This document shows positions 6,836-10,970 of a stretch of 10,970 bases of DNA, piece after piece. Position numbers and translations under genes: made by a program. The DNA comes from Deltaproteobacteria bacterium (GTDB taxonomy: Bacteria > Desulfobacterota > Desulfuromonadia > Geobacterales > DSM-12255). The stretch spans positions 1-10,970 of the forward strand of contig JAGFXN010000080.1 in NCBI GenBank assembly GCA_017861215.1, in the 5' to 3' direction. The notes below the pieces were generated by a model. The model ran no database searches, was not told where the DNA came from, and worked only from the letters and a program-made list of their open reading frames with translations. Numbering within the stretch: position 1 is the first letter of the stretch; every line of letters starts with the position of its first letter.

Positions 6836-6867
6836 ATCCTACATCCTGCTTTATCCTGCATATCCCG
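6836..6867. repeat. ATCCTGC short tandem repeat
   Basis: ATCCT(AC), ATCCTGC, ATCCTGC and ATCCCG follow each other at 6836, 6843, 6853 and 6862 with 2-3 nt between them, just past the gatA stop. Similar ATCCTGC strings turn up between genes in many bacterial genomes (recollection, not searched). No function is apparent. Confidence 0.45.
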
Positions 6868-6868
6868 G

Positions 6869-8326
6869 TTACAGCTCTGCCTGCAGCTGATGCCACGTCG
6901 ATGCCTGTTCAAAGGCATAGGCGGCCCGGATAATGCTTTCCTCCCCGAACGGCTTGCCGATGAGCTGCAGGCCGATCGGCAGGCCGGCGCGGCTCATGCC
7001 GGCCGGCACCGAGATGGCGCAGGTACCGGCCAGGTTGACCGGGATGGTAAAGATGTCGGAAAGGTACATCTGCAGCGGGTCGGCAGTCTTCTCGCCGATT
7101 TTGAAGGCGGGGGTCGGTGCTACCGGAGTGAGGATGACGTCCACCTTTTCGAAGGCCTTGAGAAAATCCTGCATGATCAGGGTCCGCACTTTCTGCGCCT
7201 TGAGATAGTAGGCATCGTAGTAGCCGGAAGAGAGCGCATAGGTGCCGAGCATGATCCGCCGCTTGACTTCGGCACCGAAACCTTCGGCGCGGGACTGGCG
7301 GTACATGTCGGCAAGCCCTTTCGCATCCGCGGTTCGGTGACCAAAACGCACACCGTCGTAGCGGGCCAGGTTGGAGCTTGCCTCGGCCGTGGCAATCAGG
7401 TAGTACGCAGCAACCGCATAGTCAGTATGCGGCAGGGCCAGCTCCACAAATTCCGCTCCCAGGCCGCGATAAGCGTCAATGGCCAGGTCCAGCGCCTTTT
7501 TGACATCCTCGTCGAGTCCATCGATAAAATACTCTTTTGGCAGACCGATTTTCATCCCTTTGACGTCGCTGCGCAGACCCGCAGTGTAGTCCGGTACCGG
7601 CCGGTCAACGCTGGTGGAATCGAGCGGATCGTGGCCGGCAACGGCGCCGAGCATGATGGCGGCATCGGTCACGTCACGGGTCAACGGCCCCACCTGGTCG
7701 AGAGAAGAGGCGTAGGCGATGACGCCGTACCTGGAGACCCGGCCGTAGGTGGGCTTCAGGCCGACACAGCCGCAGTGGGAGGCGGGCTGGCGGATGGAGC
7801 CGCCGGTATCGGTGCCAAGCGTGGCCGTCGCCTGGCGGGCGGCGATGGCGGCGGCGGAACCGCCAGAGGAACCGCCCGGGATGCACTCCAGGTTCCACGG
7901 ATTGCGGGTCGCGCCATAGGCACTCCCTTCGCACGATGAGCCCATGGCGAACTCGTCCTGGTTCAGCTTGCCGAGCAGCACTGCACCGCGTTCCTGCAGT
8001 TTCAGCCAGGAGGTGGCATCATACGGCGGGATGAAGTCTGCCAGGATTTTCGAGCCGCAGGTGGTCTTGACCCCTTTGGTCAGGAAGATATCTTTCAGCG
8101 CCAGCGGAATACCGGTCAGGATATCCATCTCGCCGGCGGCGATGCGCCGGTCAGCTGCCGCCGCCGCCTGCAGCGCTTCTGTAGCGGTTACGGTGATAAA
8201 GGCATTCACCCTGGCTTCGGTCGCCTCGATGCGCGCCAGCATCGCCCCGGTGGCTTCGACGGAGGAGACCTCTTTCTTCTTCAGCTTGTCGTGCAGTTCG
8301 TGGATGGTGAGATCAAAAAGTTCCAT
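6869..8326 (-). CDS. gatA: Asp-tRNA(Asn)/Glu-tRNA(Gln) amidotransferase subunit A
   Basis: GatA (485 residues, standard length) is the amidase subunit of GatCAB. It releases ammonia from glutamine for conversion of Glu-tRNA(Gln) or Asp-tRNA(Asn) to the amide form. The amidase-signature triad is visible: Lys78 in GIPLALKD, the cis-Ser153 in [12 protein letters not shown] and the nucleophile Ser177 in [12 protein letters not shown]. This numbering agrees with K79/S154/S178 of the S. aureus enzyme. The ATG at 8326 has GGAGA 6 nt upstream and starts with the typical [12 protein letters not shown] longer frame starting directly after the gatC stop (8404) is only open because it reads through the palindromic repeat, and it is rejected. 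gatC precedes it, but no gatB follows; a terminator does. Confidence 0.97.
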   Translation of the reverse strand: MELFDLTIHELHDKLKKKEVSSVEATGAMLARIEATEARVNAFITVTATEALQAAAAADRRIAAGEMDILTGIPLALKDIFLTKGVKTTCGSKILADFIPPYDATSWLKLQERGAVLLGKLNQDEFAMGSSCEGSAYGATRNPWNLECIPGGSSGGSAAAIAARQATATLGTDTGGSIRQPASHCGCVGLKPTYGRVSRYGVIAYASSLDQVGPLTRDVTDAAIMLGAVAGHDPLDSTSVDRPVPDYTAGLRSDVKGMKIGLPKEYFIDGLDEDVKKALDLAIDAYRGLGAEFVELALPHTDYAVAAYYLIATAEASSNLARYDGVRFGHRTADAKGLADMYRQSRAEGFGAEVKRRIMLGTYALSSGYYDAYYLKAQKVRTLIMQDFLKAFEKVDVILTPVAPTPAFKIGEKTADPLQMYLSDIFTIPVNLAGTCAISVPAGMSRAGLPIGLQLIGKPFGEESIIRAAYAFEQASTWHQLQAEL

Positions 8327-8350
8327 CTGTTTCTCCGTTATGGGCATCAC

Positions 8351-8397
8351 TGTAAGGGCGGGGTTCCCCGCCCTGGGCGCGGCAACCGCGCCCCTAC
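8351..8397. repeat. GC-rich double palindrome between gatC and gatA
   Basis: Two perfect hairpins lie end to end. AGGGCGGGG/CCCCGCCCT (8355-8363 with 8366-8374) has 9 bp around TT. GGGCGCGG/CCGCGCCC (8375-8382 with 8386-8393) has 8 bp around CAA. The outer GTA (8352-8354) and TAC (8395-8397) also match. The type resembles dispersed REP-like palindromes common in Geobacter intergenic DNA (from memory). In the gatCA transcript it forms strong structure about 20 nt ahead of the gatA ribosome binding site and has no T tract. Transcript protection or altered gatC:gatA ratio is possible. Confidence 0.75.
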
Positions 8398-8404
8398 GGT
8401 GCAT

Positions 8405-8692
8405 TTATTCTATGACTTTGGGGACGCGGAAGAACCCTTCCACCCGGTCCGGCGCATTTGCCAGGGCATTCGCCACGCCGATTGACGGGCGCACCTCGTC
8501 GGTCCGGAAGGCGTTCTCCATCGGCACGGCATGGGAGGTCGGCACAATGCCGGCCGTATCAAGTTCGTTCAGCTTCTCGACGTAGGCGAGGATGGCGTCC
8601 ATCTGCCCGGTGAAGGTATTTATTTCAGCTTCATCAAGCTGCAGTCGGGCAAGCAGGGCAACATGCTCCACCTCTTTGCGGGTTATTTTCAT
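8405..8692 (-). CDS. gatC: Asp-tRNA(Asn)/Glu-tRNA(Gln) amidotransferase subunit C
   Basis: GatC is the small scaffold subunit that wraps around GatA and holds it to GatB in GatCAB. The 95-residue protein matches the family over its length: the N-terminal ITRKEVEHVALLARLQLDEAE, the central helix ILAYVEKLNELDTAGIVPTSH, and the C-terminal APDRVEGFFRVPKVIE. The ATG at 8690-8692 has GGAG 5 nt upstream. It is the first gene of a minus-strand operon with gatA, separated by a 78-nt gap that holds a strong palindromic repeat. Confidence 0.97.
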   Translation of the reverse strand: MKITRKEVEHVALLARLQLDEAEINTFTGQMDAILAYVEKLNELDTAGIVPTSHAVPMENAFRTDEVRPSIGVANALANAPDRVEGFFRVPKVIE

Positions 8693-8730
8693 GGCAGCTC
8701 CGTTTTGTTAATGGTGCGGAAAGAACGGTA

Positions 8731-8759
8731 TTTTTAGCATGAACGGCAGGGAAAGGCAA
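8731..8759 (-). promoter_or_regulatory. Candidate gatC promoter
   Basis: On the minus strand TTGCCT (8754-8759) and TAAAAA (8731-8736) are 17 nt apart, about 40 nt ahead of the gatC start codon. Each hexamer matches the sigma-70 consensus at four of six positions. This is the best candidate in the gap but is unproven. Confidence 0.35.
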
Positions 8760-8850
8760 GGAGCAGGGCAACCAGACCAATAGCCGCGTTGAGTCCCGCC
8801 GTACTCTTTTGGCAGAGCGCCCTGCCTCTGTATTTTTCAATAAAGAGGCG

Positions 8851-8856
8851 TATAAT
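8851..8856 (+). promoter_or_regulatory. -10 element TATAAT ahead of the small unknown gene
   Basis: A perfect TATAAT lies 54 nt before the ATG at 8911. The -35 region 17 nt upstream (CTGTAT, 8828-8833) is poor, so an activator may be needed or the match may be fortuitous. It would serve the small unknown gene and perhaps the reductase after it. Confidence 0.45.
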
Positions 8857-8910
8857 AGTACCAGAAGCCGAGAAAAAGCTCGCTGCTGTCAACGGGAGAG
8901 GAGGTGCTTC

Positions 8911-9273
8911 ATGAGAGGCCGTGAAATTTACAGCGCAGTGGAAAAACTCAGGAGAACTGAGCACCGTTTTGTGAAATGGTGGCGCAAAGAGAACGATTTT
9001 CTGGATTATGACCTGATCGACCGTTTTGTGGATAATATTAATGCTTCCGAAGAAATCGACGGTCTTGAACTGCTGACCATGGCTGAGATGTGGGACGTGG
9101 TCAAACGGATCGCCGGCGAGCGGGTCAAACTGGTTCATGACCAGAAGGGCGATACGGTGGAATGGGTCCACAAGGGTAAAGAAGGGCTTCATGCCGAGGT
9201 CTGCGTTTACATTCCGGCAACGCTGATGCAGATTTTCGATGTCGAAACCAGGGGCAACCCGGTCGGTGCTTAG
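8911..9273 (+). CDS. Small conserved-looking protein of unknown function
   Basis: I do not recognise this 120-residue protein. It has no signal peptide or membrane segment and should be cytoplasmic. The N-terminal 70 residues look helical and rich in charge and tryptophan (HRFVKWWRKENDFLDYDLIDRF, then TMAEMWDVVKRIAGE). The C-terminal part looks like strands (RVKLVHDQ, TVEWVHK, AEVCVYIP). There is one cysteine (Cys98). AGGAGGTG (8899-8906) just upstream of the ATG at 8911 is the best ribosome binding site in the window. It excludes the longer frame from 8809. The gene lies 74 nt upstream of the mercuric-reductase-like gene on the same strand, so the two may be co-transcribed, but no functional link is visible. 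Confidence 0.8.
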   Translation: MRGREIYSAVEKLRRTEHRFVKWWRKENDFLDYDLIDRFVDNINASEEIDGLELLTMAEMWDVVKRIAGERVKLVHDQKGDTVEWVHKGKEGLHAEVCVYIPATLMQIFDVETRGNPVGA

Positions 9274-9347
9274 GATCGCTGCCTAGTTGCCACATGAAGA
9301 GGAATCACCGGGTATCGTGCCGGGAAAGAGAGGCGGAGGCAGATCTC

Positions 9348-10760
9348 ATGGAAACCGGAGCAGATCTCATCATCATCGGGTCCGGCTCAACCGCCTTTGC
9401 GGCTGCCTTGCGCGCCACCGGTTACGGGGCAAGGGTGCTGATGTTTGAAAAGAGTGCCCTCGGCGGGACCTGCATCAATTGGGGGTGCATACCCAGCAAG
9501 ACGCTGATTCATGCAGCCCTTTTCAATTATGAGGCCGCCCGTGGCGCCAGTTTCGGTCTGGGAGGAGACAGCAAAGCCGGCAAGCCTGATGCGGAGCGGC
9601 TTTTCAGGCATCGCGAAGCCGTAGTAGCTGAACTGCGCCAGGAACGCTACCTTAACGTGCTTGACCGGATGCAGAGTCTGGAACTTGTGAAAGGGACTGC
9701 CCGGCTGCTTGATAACCGCACCGTGAGCTGTGATGTCCGAAAGTACCGTGCCGAGCGCATCCTGATCGCTGTCGGCGGGAGTCCGCGAATTCCTGATCTG
9801 CCCGGCCTGGAGAAATGCGACTACCTTACCAGCCGCAGCGCTCTCCTGCTCAAAAAGCTGCCAGCTTCACTGGTAATTATCGGCGGCGGCGTAGTGGCGG
9901 TAGAGCTGGGGCAGATGTATCATCGCCTCGGCTGCCGGGTCACCATCCTCGAGCATGGGCCGCGCCTGCTGCCGGCAGTAGAGCATGAACTGTCCGCTGC
10001 GCTGGAAGACATACTGGCAAAGGAAGGGATCAAGGCCGTAACGGATGTCAGCTTCTGCGCGGTGGACAGTCACGGTGGAATGAACACCGTCTCTGCCGAT
10101 GTGAATAATCACCGCCATACATTTACCTGTGAGCGGCTGCTGCTGGCGGTCGGCACCGCGCCGGCGACTGGCGATATCGGTCTGGAACAGGCCGGGGTGA
10201 CGGTTGACCGTAAGGGTTTTGTTCAGGTCGATGACAAGATGCGTACTGCGGTGCCGGGAATCTGGGCGGCCGGAGATGCGGTTGGGCGGATGATGATTGC
10301 CTCGGTGGGCGCACGCGAAGGGATCGTAGCCGTGGATGACATGTTCAATCCCGGTTGCGGTTGCAGCATGGATTACCTGGCAGCGCCGATGGCCATCTTT
10401 ACGGATCCCGAGGTGGCGATGGTCGGTTACGGCGAGGCGCAGGCGGCAAAGGCAGGCTTTGACTGCCAGGTAAATGTCATGCCGGTCAGCGCCATCCCCA
10501 AGGCTCATGTTGTTGGCCAGACTGACGGGGTGATCAAGATGATTGCCGACCGGATGACCGGCCGCCTGCTCGGGGTTCATCTGATCTGCCACCGCGGGGC
10601 TGACATGATCAACGAGGCTGCCCTGGCGTTCCGCCTGAAGGCCACGGTCGACGATCTCGCCGCCACCATGCACGTCTATCCCTCCATCGGGGAAGGACTC
10701 AGGCTCTGTGCCCAAGGGTTCAGCCGCGACATCAGCCGCCTCTCCTGTTGTGCGGAATGA
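9348..10760 (+). CDS. merA: Mercuric reductase-type FAD disulfide oxidoreductase, lacking the NmerA domain
   Basis: This 470-residue flavoprotein belongs to the pyridine-nucleotide disulfide reductase family. MerA reduces Hg(II) to Hg(0) in the cytoplasm. Visible motifs are the FAD loop GSGSTAF (11-17), redox cysteines C42 and C47 in GGTCINWGCIPSK, the nucleotide loop IIGGGVVAVELGQ (177-189), the second FAD motif AAGDAVG (307-313) and dimerisation-domain block FTDPEVAMVGY. The C-terminal vicinal pair SCCAE (C467, C468) plus tyrosines at 101 and 444 align with the Hg-handling residues of Tn501 MerA, which separates it from lipoamide dehydrogenase. The N-terminal heavy-metal domain is absent. 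Glu202 ends the second nucleotide strand, where Tn501 MerA has Arg-Asn nearby, hinting at NADH use. A CGC motif (337-339) is unusual. GGAGG (9335-9339) 8 nt upstream sets the start at 9348; an earlier ATG at 9294 lacks one. No merR, merT or merP is in the window. Confidence 0.88.
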   Translation: METGADLIIIGSGSTAFAAALRATGYGARVLMFEKSALGGTCINWGCIPSKTLIHAALFNYEAARGASFGLGGDSKAGKPDAERLFRHREAVVAELRQERYLNVLDRMQSLELVKGTARLLDNRTVSCDVRKYRAERILIAVGGSPRIPDLPGLEKCDYLTSRSALLLKKLPASLVIIGGGVVAVELGQMYHRLGCRVTILEHGPRLLPAVEHELSAALEDILAKEGIKAVTDVSFCAVDSHGGMNTVSADVNNHRHTFTCERLLLAVGTAPATGDIGLEQAGVTVDRKGFVQVDDKMRTAVPGIWAAGDAVGRMMIASVGAREGIVAVDDMFNPGCGCSMDYLAAPMAIFTDPEVAMVGYGEAQAAKAGFDCQVNVMPVSAIPKAHVVGQTDGVIKMIADRMTGRLLGVHLICHRGADMINEAALAFRLKATVDDLAATMHVYPSIGEGLRLCAQGFSRDISRLSCCAE

Positions 10761-10825
10761 CTCCATCTTGCAGTAACAAGGAAAGCAAAACCTGTACGCA
10801 CACTCTGCAGCAGACTAAACTGAAT

Positions 10826-10856
10826 AAAAAAAGGGGCCGCCAACTCTGCAGCCCCT
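10826..10856 (-). terminator. Intrinsic terminator of a gene entering from the right
   Basis: On the minus strand AGGGGCTGC pairs over 9 bp (one G-U) with GCGGCCCCT around AGAGTTG (plus 10832-10856), and a run of seven T follows (A tract 10826-10832 on plus). On the plus strand the hairpin is followed by CTCACT, so it does not look like a merA terminator. It sits 46 nt past the stop of the partial minus-strand gene. Confidence 0.85.
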
Positions 10857-10901
10857 CTCACTACTTGCTCTATTATCTACCTAATGCCATGACATTTCCA
10901 C

Positions 10902-10970
10902 CTAGTGATCAGGCTCTATTGCCACCGGCTCGCAGAGACTGTCCTTATCATGAGCCTTGGCACCACATCT
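10902..10970 (-). CDS. C-terminal end of an unidentified cysteine-containing protein (partial)
   Basis: From the right edge, one minus-strand frame reads 22 residues, RCGAKAHDKDSLCEPVAIEP plus DH, and stops at TAG (10902-10904). The terminator at 10826-10856 lies at the right distance, which supports a real gene end. The CGAKAHDKDSLC stretch with two cysteines resembles tails of small metal-binding or zinc-ribbon-like proteins, but that is only an impression. The rest lies outside the window. Confidence 0.6.
   Translation of the reverse strand, partial: RCGAKAHDKDSLCEPVAIEPDH

Noticed and set aside
6785..7939. 384-residue open frame antisense to gatA
   Set aside because: Shadow of gatA, whose catalytic residues and length are all normal on the minus strand.
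8327..8404. gatA start at 8404 directly after the gatC stop
   Set aside because: The added 26 residues are translated palindrome; a good Shine-Dalgarno and the family N-terminus support the ATG at 8326.
9294..9347. 18-residue N-terminal extension of MerA
   Set aside because: No ribosome binding site at 9294; GGAGG at 9335-9339 fits the ATG at 9348. The extension is too short to be a metal-binding domain.
10802..10851. ACTCTGCAG occurring at 10802-10810 and 10843-10851
   Set aside because: Nine bases, one copy inside the terminator loop and arm; no flanking structure suggests more than chance.

Overview
The window looks like chromosome of a Geobacter-type bacterium (Desulfuromonadota). This is inferred from protein style, moderately high GC, and repeat types I associate with that group (CGCAAAGA units, ATCCTGC units, GC-rich GTAGGGGCGC-type palindromes). 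No database search was possible. Most of the window is housekeeping sequence. The accessory material is a toxin-antitoxin pair, a broken tRNA locus and several intergenic repeats.

Left part (1-1681): the end of an unidentified upstream reading frame runs into a small three-helix membrane protein of the lipid-A-disaccharide-synthase N-terminal (LAB_N) family. Next comes a gene-free stretch holding a promoter-like sequence, the 5' half of a tRNA-Pro(UGG) gene, an unrelated tRNA 3' end with encoded CCA, and a perfect intrinsic terminator. A minus-strand gene for an unknown multi-pass membrane protein follows.

Centre (1682-6689): a phosphohexomutase (PGM/PMM family) gene, an intergenic repeat built of inverted CGCAAAGA units, and uvrA. 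The UvrA protein carries both ABC modules and its zinc modules, but appears to lack about 43-45 residues in the second half of the UvrB-binding domain. Downstream is a two-gene toxin-antitoxin operon (ribbon-helix-helix antitoxin, MazF/PemK toxin) with a palindrome over the antitoxin ribosome binding site and start codon.

Right part (6690-10970): the minus-strand gatC-gatA operon (subunits of the Asp/Glu-tRNA amidotransferase; gatB is not adjacent) ends at a terminator facing the toxin gene. A GC-rich double palindrome lies between gatC and gatA. Diverging from gatC, a strong TATAAT and Shine-Dalgarno precede a small unknown cytoplasmic protein. A mercuric-reductase-type flavoprotein without the N-terminal metal-binding domain follows. 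At the right edge a minus-strand terminator and the last codons of a cysteine-containing protein show that another gene enters from outside.

I see no CRISPR array, transposase, integrase or prophage. The items most worth following up are the UvrA deletion and the chimeric tRNA locus.
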